Source of the DNA: Croceicoccus bisphenolivorans | GTDB taxonomy: Bacteria > Pseudomonadota > Alphaproteobacteria > Sphingomonadales > Sphingomonadaceae | Direction of reading: 5' to 3' | Assembly: GCF_001634625.1 (NCBI RefSeq) | Contig: NZ_LRSE01000014.1 | Span: 1 to 64,000 of the forward strand | DNA length: 64,000 nt | Shown here: positions 9,435 through 17,801 of the stretch, in pieces | Numbering within the stretch: position 1 is the stretch's first letter | Layout of the letters: each line of letters opens with the position of its first letter | Program-made: the position numbers and the translations under genes | Notes under the pieces: generated by a model | Databases searched by the model: none | Seen by the model: the letters and a program-made list of their open reading frames with translations, nothing else | Told to the model about the DNA's origin: nothing

Positions 9435-10280
9435 ATGGCCCAGAGCAAGGACAAGGAAGCCGGCAAGCCCAAGGCACCGGTCGCCGCAAAGCCCAAGACG
9501 ACCGCGAAGCCGGAAGCTGCGCCGGTAACCAAGGCTGATCCGGCTCCGGAACCGGTCGCCGCAAAGGCACCCGAGCCCGTTGTCGAGAAGCCTGCTGCAC
9601 CCAAAGCTGTAAAGCCCGCCCCCAAGCGGACTTACAAGCCCAGGCAGAAGACTTCGGCGGCCAAAGCCGCTGTCGCCAAGCCGCAGGTGAAGAAAGCTGC
9701 CAGCAAGCCGGCCGCGAAGCCCGCCGCCGAACCTGCTCCGCAGAAGGCCGCGGTTGCCGCAACCGTTGCCGCCCCCGCCCCGAGCATCGCGGCGGTGGCA
9801 TCCAAGCCCGCCAAGGACACGATCAAGATCACTCAGGAGTTTGTAAAGATGACCACCCCCGAAACGCTGACCAAGGGTCTCCAGACCGCGATGGCCGACG
9901 TCACCGCCAAGTCGAAGGAAGCTTATGAAAAGGGCACCGTCATGATGGCCGATGCCACCGAATTCACCAAGGGCAACGTCGAAGCCATGGTTGAATCGAG
10001 CAAGATCTTCGCCAGCGGCATGCAGGAAATGGGCCGCTCGTTCGTTGCCGATTCGAAGGCCGAGTTCGAAGCCCTGACCGCAGAGGTCAAGGAACTCGCT
10101 TCGGTCAAGTCGCCGACCGACTTCTTCCAGTTGCAGAGCGCGATGATGCGCAAGTACTTCGACAAGTCGGTTGCTGCCGCTTCGAAGAACACCGAAGCCA
10201 TGCTGAAGCTGGCCAACGACGCCGCGCAGCCGCTTTCGAGCCGCGTGTCGGTCGCCATGGAAAAGATGAAGGCTGCCTGA
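9435..10280 (+). CDS. Phasin with long Lys/Ala/Pro-rich N-terminal tail
   Basis: A 281-residue granule-associated protein. Residues 1-130 are low complexity and strongly basic, with repeats such as KPKTTAKPEAAP and KPAAKPAAEPAPQKAA, similar in composition to histone H1 or the tail of PhaF. The phasin domain (about 131-281) begins DTIKITQEFVKMTTPETLTK and contains the amphipathic helices with YEKGTVMMADATEFTKGNVE. Phasins coat PHA granules and control their size; a basic tail can bind DNA and help segregate granules, as known for PhaF. The gene has its own promoter and operators, follows phaC, and ends before a terminator. Confidence 0.88.
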   Translation: MAQSKDKEAGKPKAPVAAKPKTTAKPEAAPVTKADPAPEPVAAKAPEPVVEKPAAPKAVKPAPKRTYKPRQKTSAAKAAVAKPQVKKAASKPAAKPAAEPAPQKAAVAATVAAPAPSIAAVASKPAKDTIKITQEFVKMTTPETLTKGLQTAMADVTAKSKEAYEKGTVMMADATEFTKGNVEAMVESSKIFASGMQEMGRSFVADSKAEFEALTAEVKELASVKSPTDFFQLQSAMMRKYFDKSVAAASKNTEAMLKLANDAAQPLSSRVSVAMEKMKAA

Positions 10281-10344
10281 TCGGCGTCTTCACGACAAAC
10301 CCCCGCATCGGGCAGCCCCCCTGCCTGATGCTCTTCCCAAGGAC

Positions 10345-10383
10345 GGGGCCGGTGCTGGGTTAACCATCGCCGGCCCCTTCTTT
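10345..10383 (+). terminator. Terminator after the phasin gene
   Basis: GGGGCCGG (10345-10352) pairs with CCGGCCCC (10370-10377), followed by TTCTTT. It lies 65 bases after the phasin stop codon. Confidence 0.75.
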
Positions 10384-10531
10384 CGTTATGGAATGGTGCG
10401 GTTGTGACCAAGGCCTTGTCCTTTGGCGCCGCGATACGATATTCTTCCTGCCTATGCCGAAGCTGACCGATGATTCCGCAAACGAGAGGATCGTGGCGAC
10501 ACTTGCTGCATCCCTTGTCGTGCCTGTTGCC

Positions 10532-10888
10532 ATGACGCACCCGCTTGCCGGGCCTGACGGTGACGACGAGGGCGGCAATGACGATAGCGGCGAAGGGCAG
10601 GTCGGCATCGCCACGCGCACCCGCGCCAAGCCCAAGAAGCCCAGCCAGTTCAAAGTGCTGATGCTGAACGACGACTATACGCCGATGGAATTCGTCGTGA
10701 TGGTCCTCAAGCGTTTCTTCCGAATGGACATGGAACAGGCGACGCAGGTCATGCTCCACGTCCACCAGCGCGGCGTGGGCGTTTGCGGGATCTACCCTTA
10801 CGAAATCGCCGAAACCAAGGTGAACCAGGTGATGGACTTCGCGCGCCAGAACCAGCACCCGCTGCAGTGCACGCTCGAAAAGGCCTGA
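10532..10888 (+). CDS. clpS: ATP-dependent Clp protease adaptor ClpS
   Basis: ClpS delivers N-degron substrates to ClpAP. The core ([20 protein letters not shown], then [21 protein letters not shown]) is fully conserved, including the [10 protein letters not shown] substrate-binding segment and the ClpA-contacting histidines. From ATG 10532 the protein is 118 residues, with an acidic Gly/Asp-rich N-terminal tail beginning [15 protein letters not shown], as in other sphingomonads. An in-frame ATG at 10454 would give 144 residues, and neither start has a clear Shine-Dalgarno. The clpA partner is not in this window. lptF starts about 100 bases downstream. Confidence 0.92.
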   Translation: MTHPLAGPDGDDEGGNDDSGEGQVGIATRTRAKPKKPSQFKVLMLNDDYTPMEFVVMVLKRFFRMDMEQATQVMLHVHQRGVGVCGIYPYEIAETKVNQVMDFARQNQHPLQCTLEKA

Positions 10889-10987
10889 CCGGTCTGAACC
10901 ATAGGCTGATCGCGGGCCTTTCTCGGCGGTTGCCGCTGGACGGGCTCTGTGCCAATAGCCGCTTGCGCAACGGATCGACCGGTACCC

Positions 10988-12247
10988 TTGTCAAAGACCT
11001 TCTTCAACGCGACTGACCGCTATATCTTCCGGCTGGTGCTGATGCCCATGCTGGGCACTCTGGCGCTTGCGGCTTCGCTGTTGATTCTGGACAAGATGCT
11101 CCGCCTGTTCGAAGTCGTCGCGAACGAGGGCGGGCCGATCGGTGTCGTCTTCCGGATGCTGGCGAACCTGCTGCCGGAATACATGAGCCTCGCGATCCCG
11201 CTGGGCCTGATGCTCGGCATCCTGTTCGCGTTCCGCAAGCTGGCGACGACGTCGGAACTCGATGTCATGCGCGCGGTCGGCCTTGGCTATACCCAGTTGC
11301 TCAAGGTGCCCTACATGATCACCTTGGCGCTCGTCGTCGTGAACTTCGCGCTGGTCTATTTCGTTCAGCCCATCTCACGCTACGACTACAGCCGGCTTTC
11401 TTTCGAACTGCAGTCGGGGGCGCTGGGTGCGTCGATCGATGTCGGCGAATTCAATTCCATCCAGGACAAGACGGCGCTTCGCATCGAGGAGAGCGAGGAC
11501 AACGGGCGGCGCCTGAAAGGCATCTTCGCGCGCGTCACCGACGAGGATGGCGACATGCTGTCGATCAGTGCGCGCCAGGGTCAGTTCCTGGCGAACGCCG
11601 ATGACATGAATACCATCATCCTGCGCCTGAATGACGGGACGATAATTCAGGACCAGCCTAATCTCGATGCGCCGCGGGTGCTCTCTTTCACCAGTTACGA
11701 CCTGCCGATCGACCTGCCTGAGATAGAGGCGTTTCGCGATCGCGGAGGGGAGGACAAGGAATACGTCCTGCCCGAACTGCTCCAGCTGGGCTGGAATGAC
11801 CAGGTTGATCAGACGGTGCGCAACGAATCCCTCGCCAGCCTGAACTTCCGGCTGGTGGAGGTGGTGATGATGCTCTTGCTGCCCTTGCTGGCAGTCGCTC
11901 TCGCGATCCCGCCAAAACGATCGAGCAGTGCGCTTGGCGTTTTCGTGTCGATCGTGATGGTCGTCGCCTATCACAAGATCAACCAGTACGGCGAAGACGT
12001 GGCGGCGCTGGGCCTTGCCAGTCCCGCGCTTTCGCTATGGTTGCCGTTCTTCCTGTTCGCGGCGCTCATCCTGTGGATGTACTGGCGCGTGGCATATGTT
12101 CCGGGCGGGCAGGCGATCGGCTGGCTGGAACGCTTTGCCAGCATCGTTTCCAAGAAGGCGGTGGCGCTGTTCCGCCTGATGCGGCTGACAGGGCGCAAGG
12201 AACTGAAGCGTATGGCGCTTGAGCAAGGTCAGGAGGCTGACGGTTGA
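10988..12247 (+). CDS. lptF: LPS export permease LptF
   Basis: One of two inner-membrane permease subunits of the LptB2FGC transporter, which extracts lipopolysaccharide from the inner membrane for transport to the outer membrane. The sequence starts (TTG 10988) SKTFFNATDRYIFRLVLMPM; a GTG at 10949 is an alternative start that adds 13 residues. It has the expected arrangement: N-terminal membrane helices (to about residue 130), a periplasmic beta-jellyroll (RQGQFLANADDMNTIILRL), then C-terminal helices from about residue 290 (EVVMMLLLPLLAVALAIP). It overlaps lptG by four bases, so the two are co-translated. lptA, lptB and lptC are not in this window. Confidence 0.93.
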   Translation: MSKTFFNATDRYIFRLVLMPMLGTLALAASLLILDKMLRLFEVVANEGGPIGVVFRMLANLLPEYMSLAIPLGLMLGILFAFRKLATTSELDVMRAVGLGYTQLLKVPYMITLALVVVNFALVYFVQPISRYDYSRLSFELQSGALGASIDVGEFNSIQDKTALRIEESEDNGRRLKGIFARVTDEDGDMLSISARQGQFLANADDMNTIILRLNDGTIIQDQPNLDAPRVLSFTSYDLPIDLPEIEAFRDRGGEDKEYVLPELLQLGWNDQVDQTVRNESLASLNFRLVEVVMMLLLPLLAVALAIPPKRSSSALGVFVSIVMVVAYHKINQYGEDVAALGLASPALSLWLPFFLFAALILWMYWRVAYVPGGQAIGWLERFASIVSKKAVALFRLMRLTGRKELKRMALEQGQEADG

Positions 12248-13341
12248 GGCTCGACTTCTTCCCCTCCCGCCGGCTGACGATCTACCTCGCCAAGTCGTTC
12301 ATCGTCCGCATTTTCGCGGTGCTGGTGATGCTGGTCATGGTGCTGCAGATCCTAGACCTGCTGGGCACGAGCGGCGATATCCTTGCCGCAGAAGGCAATG
12401 GCGAGGCGCAGTTGTGGACCTATGTCTCGCTGCGCGTCCCGCAATTGATAGCCCGCTTCCTGCCCTATTCCGTCCTGCTGGCGACGATCCTGACACTGGC
12501 CACGCTGAACCAGAACAGCGAGGTGATCGCGATGAAAGCGTCGGGCCTGTCGGCGCACCAGATCCTTGCCCCGTTGATCATGACTGCGACGATCGTGTCG
12601 GGGATGAGCTTCGTTTTCAACGAACGCATCGTGACCCGTGCCTCGGCCACACTGAGCGCATGGGAAAAGGCAGATTTCGGCCCTGTGCCGCCCACGTCCG
12701 ATGTGCGCTCCAACGTCTACATGGCCGAAGGCGACGCAATCCTTGCCGCGCGAACCGCTGCGGGCAGTGGCCCTTCGATGGTGCTGAGCGGCGTCACCTG
12801 GTATCGGCGCGATCCCAACCTGATGCTGACCGAACAGTGGCGTTCCGACAGCGCGAAGTGGGATGGCGAGGGCTGGGTGCTGGAGGAACCGTCGCGCTTC
12901 AACGTCGGCATCGCGACGCTCGACTTTCCGCCCGATACCGTCGTCGGCAAGGGCATCACGCCCGAGGAAATCGCGATCAGTTCGGTCAACGCCGACGCGC
13001 AGGACATCTTCACCTTGCGCCAGTCCATCGCCGCGCTTGAAGCTGCGGGCCGCCGAACAGACGAGCTGAAGGGGCGCTGGTGGCACAAGATATCCGGCCC
13101 GCTATCGGCCATGCTGATGCCTCTGCTGGGCGCTGTGGCGGCATTCGGGCTGGCGCGTTCGGGGCAGTTGTTCATACGCGCGGTGATCGGCATGGGGCTG
13201 GGCTTCACCTATTTCGTCGTTGACAACGCGGCACTCGCCATCGGCAATTTCGGCGGATACCCGCCGTTTCTGGCCGCATGGGCGCCGTTCTTCCTGTTCG
13301 CGCTGATCGGCGAACTCGTCCTGCTGCGGACAGAGGAATAA
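12244..13341 (+). CDS. lptG: LPS export permease LptG
   Basis: A 365-residue partner of LptF in the LPS transporter. The start is TTG at 12244, overlapping the lptF stop (TTGA). The N-terminus RLTIYLAKSFIVRIF and helix LVMLVMVLQILDLLGTSGDI are typical of LptG, which contains the LD-LLG-type coupling segment for LptB. The periplasmic domain covers about residues 110-270 (LSGVTWYRRDPNLMLTEQW), with C-terminal helices after it. An EcfG-like promoter candidate and a small lipoprotein gene follow. Confidence 0.92.
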   Translation: MRLDFFPSRRLTIYLAKSFIVRIFAVLVMLVMVLQILDLLGTSGDILAAEGNGEAQLWTYVSLRVPQLIARFLPYSVLLATILTLATLNQNSEVIAMKASGLSAHQILAPLIMTATIVSGMSFVFNERIVTRASATLSAWEKADFGPVPPTSDVRSNVYMAEGDAILAARTAAGSGPSMVLSGVTWYRRDPNLMLTEQWRSDSAKWDGEGWVLEEPSRFNVGIATLDFPPDTVVGKGITPEEIAISSVNADAQDIFTLRQSIAALEAAGRRTDELKGRWWHKISGPLSAMLMPLLGAVAAFGLARSGQLFIRAVIGMGLGFTYFVVDNAALAIGNFGGYPPFLAAWAPFFLFALIGELVLLRTEE

Positions 13342-13349
13342 CTTTTTTC

Positions 13350-13374
13350 GGAACAATCCCGATCCTTGCGCGTC
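13350..13374 (+). promoter_or_regulatory. Weak EcfG-type promoter candidate
   Basis: GGAAC (13350-13354), 16 bases, CGTC (13371-13374): one mismatch to the GGAAC-N16/17-CGTT consensus. It lies 39 bases before the ATG of a small lipoprotein gene. Confidence 0.35.
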
Positions 13375-13413
13375 GTATGCCTCAATTGCGCCACAATTGA
13401 TGGAGACGCGAAC

Positions 13414-13710
13414 ATGAAGAAGATCATCCTGCCCGCCCTTGCCACTGTTGCCGCACTGGGCCTTGCGGCTTGTGACGGCGGCGAACCGGCCGGCACCGCC
13501 GAAGACACCGCCGCTGTCGATACCGCAGCCAGCGCCGAAACGGGCGCCGATACCGCGATGACCGAGCCTGTTGCCGGTGGCGCTGCCGCCGATACCAGCG
13601 ACACGGTCACGATCAGCGAAGATGGTGTCACTGCCGATATCAACGGCAGCGATACCTCGGTTTCCGCCGATATCGATGGCGATCCGTCGATGACGGTCAA
13701 GACCGACTGA
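13414..13710 (+). CDS. Small acidic lipoprotein, Ala/Thr/Asp-rich
   Basis: A 98-residue protein from ATG 13414 (MKKIILPALATVAALGLAAC). The lipobox LAAC lipidates Cys20; the following DG places Asp at +2, a residue linked to inner-membrane retention in E. coli, though this rule may not hold here. The rest is low complexity (EDTAAVDTAASAETGADTAM) and ends with a repeat-like part rich in Asp, Ser and Val. No known family is recognised. It is a single-gene transcript with a terminator behind it and a possible stress promoter ahead of it. An ORF extension upstream of 13414 is not needed. Confidence 0.7.
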   Translation: MKKIILPALATVAALGLAACDGGEPAGTAEDTAAVDTAASAETGADTAMTEPVAGGAAADTSDTVTISEDGVTADINGSDTSVSADIDGDPSMTVKTD

Positions 13711-13736
13711 GCCGGCTGATCGAAGGGGACGTGAAG

Positions 13737-13771
13737 GGGGCCGCACCCGGCAAGGGTTGCGGCCCCTTTTT
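13737..13771 (+). terminator. Terminator after the small lipoprotein gene
   Basis: GGGGCCGCA (13737-13745, approximately) pairs with TGCGGCCCC (13758-13766), followed by TTTTT. It sits about 27 bases after the stop codon. Confidence 0.85.
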
Positions 13772-13951
13772 CGTTGGAGCGGCCCGCGATCCTGATCGTG
13801 CGCAATGCATGGCGGCCGGTCACGCATCATTCAGCCGTTGCATGATAGGCACGCTGCCTGCGGCCATGAACAGCCCGCCCCGCCATTGCTGGCGCGGCGC
13901 GGGTAGCTTGTGCTAAGGGCCGCGCCAAGACGGAACGATGAGCACACGATA

Positions 13952-14803
13952 ATGGCCCAGAACCAGACTAACCCGGCCCAGATTGGGCAGACCGCGACCG
14001 ACGAGTCGAAGCTGCCGTTCTGGAAACGGTCGCACTATCTCGACCGGATGACGCTGCCTCAGCTGATCGTTGCTTATTTCCAGCATTACACGATCGTCGC
14101 CTATCTCGGCCTGACGGGGCTGTGTTTCGTCGCGCTGGCGATCTGGCCGACCACGCCGCTGCGCGCGGTTGCCGCCTTCATGGCAGCCGTCGTCGTCTAT
14201 CCGCTCGTCTGGCACTTGCTGCATCAGTATGTCCTGCACGGGCAATGGATGTACAAGATCAAGCCGCTCGCCAGCACGTGGAAGCGTATCCACTACGACC
14301 ATCACCAGGACCCGAACCACCTGGAGGTGCTGTTCGGCGCGCTGCACACCACGGTGCCGACAATCGCGCTTGCCACGATGCCCATCGGTTATGCCATCGG
14401 CGGCGTTGGCGGCATGGCGGCGGCCTTTGCCGGCGGATTGCTGACCACGTGCTATTACGAATTCATGCACTGCATCCAGCACCTGGCGTTCAAGCCGAAG
14501 TGGAAGTGGGTGCAGACGATGAAGCAGCGCCACGTCGAGCATCACTATTTCGACGAAGACGGCAATTTCGGCATCACGAACTACGTCTGGGACCGCATCC
14601 TTGGCACCTATTACGAGAAGAAGGACCGGCCCAAGCGCTCGGCAACCGTCTTCAACCTCGGTTATGACGAGGAAGTGGCGATGAAATGGCCGTGGGTGAA
14701 GGAGCTTTCCGGCGGGATCGCTTCGGGCCATCCGCGTCGCCGCGCGATGGGCAAGGAAGGGTTCGACCCCAACCGCCAGACCGAAAATACGACGGCCGCC
14801 TGA
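13952..14803 (+). CDS. Sterol desaturase / fatty acid hydroxylase superfamily protein
   Basis: A 283-residue integral membrane di-iron enzyme. Histidine boxes are visible at HLLHQYVLHG, HYDHHQD (HxxHH), HCIQHLAF and HVEHHYF (HxxHH), which bind the two irons. Three to four hydrophobic segments lie between residues 30 and 170 (LIVAYFQHYTIVAYLGLTG). Family members hydroxylate or desaturate lipids, sterols, carotenoids or sphingoid bases; in sphingomonads candidates include sphinganine-derived lipids and carotenoids, but the substrate cannot be read from sequence. ATG 13952 was chosen over an upstream start that would add 14 residues. The next gene follows after 22 bases, so both are probably co-transcribed. 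Confidence 0.83.
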   Translation: MAQNQTNPAQIGQTATDESKLPFWKRSHYLDRMTLPQLIVAYFQHYTIVAYLGLTGLCFVALAIWPTTPLRAVAAFMAAVVVYPLVWHLLHQYVLHGQWMYKIKPLASTWKRIHYDHHQDPNHLEVLFGALHTTVPTIALATMPIGYAIGGVGGMAAAFAGGLLTTCYYEFMHCIQHLAFKPKWKWVQTMKQRHVEHHYFDEDGNFGITNYVWDRILGTYYEKKDRPKRSATVFNLGYDEEVAMKWPWVKELSGGIASGHPRRRAMGKEGFDPNRQTENTTAA

Positions 14804-14825
14804 CGCGGCTCTATCCGGAGAATTT

Positions 14826-15989
14826 ATGGCGGATGCTAGCGGCGGGCTCGTGATCGAGCCGGTGGTGACGAAGGCCGATCGCAAGGCTTTCATCGATGTC
14901 CACTTCCGGCTGAATGAAAGCGACCCCAACTGGGTGCCGCCGCTTCGGGCAGAGGCACTGGAGGTGATAGACCCGGCGAAGAACCCGTTCTTCGAACACG
15001 CCGAGGTCCAGCTGTTCATCGCGCGCCGTGACGGTGAGCCGGTGGGGCGCATCTCTGCCCATTTCGACAAGCTGGCGCATACCATGCCCCCCGAACAGGG
15101 GATGGGGCCGGGCACCGGCAACTGGGGCCTGTTCGATGCCGCCGATGCCGAAGTGGCCCATGCCCTGATCGCGCAGGCGGAGCGCTGGCTGAAGGCGCGC
15201 GGGATGACGCGCATCCTTGCACCGATATCGATGTCGATCTGGGAAGAACCCGGCCTGCTGACCAAGGGGCACGACCATCCGCCCACGGTGCTGATGGGCC
15301 ACGATCCGGCGCATTATCAGCCGTGGGTAGAGGCCGAGGGCTACGAACCGGCGAAGACGCTGCGCACCTATGATCTGGACGTGCGGGTGGAGTATCCCAA
15401 GCTGATCCAGCGGATCATCTCTTCGGGCGAGAAGAACGAGCGGATCAACGTTCGCCGCGTCGACAAGTCGAAGTTCGACGAAGAGGCCGCGATCATCCTC
15501 GATATCCTCAACGATGCGTGGAAGACCAACTGGGGCTTCGTGCCGATCACAGACGCGGAGGTTGCCTATACCGGCAAGAAGCTCAAGCCGCTGGTGCGCG
15601 AGGACCTGATCATGATCGCCGAATATGACGGCGAGCCGGTTGCCTTCATGATGACGCTTCCCGACCTCAACAAGGAGATCAAGGCGATCGGCGGCAAGCT
15701 GTTCCCGTTCGGCTTCATCCGGCTGCTGAACTGGATTCGCAAGCCGAAGAACGCCGACATGCGCGTGCCGCTGATGGGCGTGCGCAAGGAACTGCAAAGC
15801 TCGCGCCTTGCCAGCCAGCTGGCCTTCATGATGATCGAATATATCCGGCGCGCCGCCGTTGCCGACTATGGCGCGGTGCGCGGCGAGATCGGCTGGATCC
15901 TCGATGACAACCAGGGGATGAACGCCATCGCAGAGGCGATCGACGCGGACGTGAACAAGGAATACACGATCTACGCCAAGGCGCTCTGA
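14826..15989 (+). CDS. YghO-like GNAT-fold protein
   Basis: A 387-residue cytoplasmic protein with a GGAG ribosome-binding site 7 bases before the ATG. The sequence from about residue 10 (VTKADRKAFIDVHFRLNESD) through NPFFEHAEVQLFIARRDGEP and VGRISAHFD is characteristic of YghO-like proteins, which have an acyltransferase (GNAT) fold. The C-terminal half again shows GNAT-like strands (PVAFMMTLPDLNKEIKAIGG). The biochemical role is unknown, and homologs are sometimes labelled dATP pyrophosphohydrolase without evidence I could verify. It follows the desaturase-like gene at short distance. Confidence 0.72.
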   Translation: MADASGGLVIEPVVTKADRKAFIDVHFRLNESDPNWVPPLRAEALEVIDPAKNPFFEHAEVQLFIARRDGEPVGRISAHFDKLAHTMPPEQGMGPGTGNWGLFDAADAEVAHALIAQAERWLKARGMTRILAPISMSIWEEPGLLTKGHDHPPTVLMGHDPAHYQPWVEAEGYEPAKTLRTYDLDVRVEYPKLIQRIISSGEKNERINVRRVDKSKFDEEAAIILDILNDAWKTNWGFVPITDAEVAYTGKKLKPLVREDLIMIAEYDGEPVAFMMTLPDLNKEIKAIGGKLFPFGFIRLLNWIRKPKNADMRVPLMGVRKELQSSRLASQLAFMMIEYIRRAAVADYGAVRGEIGWILDDNQGMNAIAEAIDADVNKEYTIYAKAL

Positions 15990-16041
15990 TCAGCCGGGCG
16001 GGGGAGCGGCCAGCTTTATTTTGCATCTGCGGTGCCGGACG

Positions 16042-16067
16042 GGAACCTGCCGACAGCACCCGGCGTT
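16042..16067 (+). promoter_or_regulatory. EcfG-type promoter of the stand-alone receiver gene
   Basis: GGAAC (16042-16046), 17 bases, CGTT (16064-16067). It matches the general stress sigma factor consensus and lies 46 bases upstream of the receiver ATG. Confidence 0.7.
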
Positions 16068-16113
16068 TTCCCCGAAAGCATCTTTCAAGTCTTGTCAGGG
16101 ATCGAACAGGCCA

Positions 16114-16551
16114 ATGTCCACGCAACCATCGCAGAACGGGACCGATCGTCGCATCGGCACCGCGCTGGTTGTCGAGGATGACCCGATCCTGGCGCTGTCG
16201 ATAGAGGACATCCTGCTTGGCGCAGGATCGCCCAAGGTGGTTGTGTGTTCCAGCACGCAGCAGGCGCTGGCCGCGCTGGAAAAGGACACGCCCGAAGTGA
16301 TCGTGCTCGATGTGCACCTTGTCGACCGTGACGATGGTTGGGCCGTTGCCGAACTGGTGGCGGAACTTGGGCCACAGGCACCGAAAATAGTCTTCTCGAC
16401 CGGTAATCCCGGCGCCATCCCCGGCGCGATTGCCGAACTCGGCACGGTGCTGGCCAAGCCCTATGCGCCCGAGGCGCTGATAGCGGCGGCCTCCGGCACG
16501 CGGCGCACCGGCCTTTTCGCCCGTATCAAGGGCGCGATCTCTCCCGACTGA
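16114..16551 (+). CDS. Stand-alone response-regulator receiver
   Basis: A 145-residue single receiver domain with no output domain. Acidic pocket residues are in VVEDDPI, the phospho-accepting Asp is in VIVLDVHLVD, the switch Thr is in VFSTGNPG, and the conserved Lys is in LAKPYAP. Such proteins act by phosphotransfer or protein contact. In Sphingomonas, single-domain receivers (SdrG) take part in general stress signalling; the EcfG-type promoter upstream supports a similar setting here. The loop FSTGNPGA is not the classic FATGUY motif, so orthology to SdrG is not proven. A bidirectional terminator follows the gene at 16685. Confidence 0.83.
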   Translation: MSTQPSQNGTDRRIGTALVVEDDPILALSIEDILLGAGSPKVVVCSSTQQALAALEKDTPEVIVLDVHLVDRDDGWAVAELVAELGPQAPKIVFSTGNPGAIPGAIAELGTVLAKPYAPEALIAAASGTRRTGLFARIKGAISPD

Positions 16552-16684
16552 TCCGACTGACTGTACAGCATTGTAAGCCGGTCGCACTGGCCGGCTCCTG
16601 TCCCCATGCGCGAATGCTTCGCGTGGCAGTACGCTGCGCCGGACCAGCACCGTGATGATTGGGCCTGGCAATGATGGCAACGTA

Positions 16685-16724
16685 AAAGGCCTCCGTTCCC
16701 CCTTTTGAGGGAACGGAGGCCTTT
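16685..16724. terminator. Bidirectional terminator between receiver and Crp/Fnr genes
   Basis: AAAGGCCTCCGTTCCC (16685-16700) pairs perfectly over 16 bases with GGGAACGGAGGCCTTT (16709-16724), loop of 8. The arms end in T-tracts on both strands. It separates the plus-strand receiver gene from the minus-strand Crp/Fnr gene. Confidence 0.85.
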
Positions 16725-16885
16725 CGGGATCGTATCACCGGCCGCTTGGACGGGAGGGGGGTCTCGGCGGTGACAATCACTAAATGATCGTGTGAGATTT
16801 GGGTTCCGCAGGTCGATAAAAAAATGTTCTCTGCCGCAAAATATTTTATAACTAATTGAAAATAAATACTAAAATAGACGATAAA
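16725..16885. other. Non-coding stretch with low-GC patch behind the Crp/Fnr gene
   Basis: No gene is supported in 16552-16885 apart from the terminator. About 16811-16885 is strikingly AT-rich for this genome (AAAATATTTTATAACTAATT and ACTAAAATAGACGATAAATC). It lies right behind the Crp/Fnr stop codon. No convincing promoter pair, small ORF or hairpin was seen in it. Confidence 0.5.
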
Positions 16886-17638
16886 TCATATGAAGGGCCG
16901 TGGACCAACCAGTGAGCGGTCGAACTGGACGTATTGCCTAACGGCTTCCATGTCGGGGATCTCGATGGTGTTGAGGCTCCACGTGACCAGCCCTTCCTTG
17001 CGCAGGGTCTGGAGCGAGCGGTTGGTATGCACGAGCGACAGGCCTAGCATGTCGGCGATCTGGCTTTGTGTCACGTTCAGGTTGATCCGGTGCCTGCCGT
17101 CGGTGAGGCAAGTGTTCTCGGCCCGCTCGATCAGAAACAGGGCGAGATAGGCAATCCGTTCGCGTGCATTGCGCTGGCCCAGTGCGACAAGGTGCTCTTC
17201 CAGCGCGGCTTCTTCCTTCGCTGCCAACCAGACGAGATCGTAGCTGAGGTGCGCGAACTGTCCGATGAAATCGCGAAACGCGTCGCGTGGGAAGGCGCAG
17301 AGCCTGGCTGTGGTGATGGCCTCCACGCCGTGGGTCATCGGTTCGTCGAACGCGGATTGCAGGCCGACGAGATCGCCCGGAAAAACGAAGTTGATAATCT
17401 GGCGGCGTCCGTCGTCAAGCAGGCGATAGCGGATTAGCACGCCTTCGAGCACGGTGTAGATGTGCGCGCTCCTGTTCCCCTGCACAAGGACCTGCCCGCC
17501 GCGTTCCAGGCCGATTTCGCCCAGCTTGAAATTATGGATCAGGCGCAGGCGATCATCGTCGGCATCGCGAAGACCGGGGCAATCGCGCAACGGACATTCA
17601 AGGCAGGATGTCTGCGATGCTTCAAGGCTCAATGGCAA
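16886..17638 (-). CDS. Crp/Fnr-family transcription regulator with Fnr-like cysteines
   Basis: A 250-residue regulator with an N-terminal cyclic-nucleotide-binding-type beta-barrel and a C-terminal winged helix. The HTH is at about residues 185-220 (LNVTQSQIADMLGLSLVHTN then RSLQTLRKEG). Cysteines at 12, 15 and 20 (SCLECPLRDCPG) and at 114 (ARLCAFPRD) match in number and position the four ligands of the Fnr 4Fe-4S cluster, although the spacing C-x2-C-x4-C differs by one residue from E. coli Fnr. It could therefore sense oxygen or redox state; this is inference. It is divergent from phyR. The stop codon is followed by an AT-rich stretch and the shared terminator. Confidence 0.88.
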   Translation of the reverse strand: MPLSLEASQTSCLECPLRDCPGLRDADDDRLRLIHNFKLGEIGLERGGQVLVQGNRSAHIYTVLEGVLIRYRLLDDGRRQIINFVFPGDLVGLQSAFDEPMTHGVEAITTARLCAFPRDAFRDFIGQFAHLSYDLVWLAAKEEAALEEHLVALGQRNARERIAYLALFLIERAENTCLTDGRHRINLNVTQSQIADMLGLSLVHTNRSLQTLRKEGLVTWSLNTIEIPDMEAVRQYVQFDRSLVGPRPFI

Positions 17639-17742
17639 TTCCCCCTGACAGGCGCGCTCCGAACGGATGGAGCGCGCGTTGTGTGACCCGAAAGTTCTTT
17701 ACGCGCCAGACCAGATATTTATCCCGATTATACACAATTTCG

Positions 17743-17767
17743 GGAACTCTCGTCCCGCGCGCGCGTT
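17743..17767 (+). promoter_or_regulatory. EcfG-type promoter of phyR
   Basis: GGAAC (17743-17747), 16 bases, CGTT (17764-17767), a full match to the general stress promoter consensus, 34 bases before the phyR ATG. It implies positive feedback on phyR. Confidence 0.78.
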
Positions 17768-17801
17768 AGGCAACTCGATTCATCTAACGGGAAGGGCTTG
17801 C

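Noticed and set aside
7621-9801. A 726-residue open frame on the minus strand
   Set aside because: It is antisense to phaC and the phasin gene, both with recognisable families.
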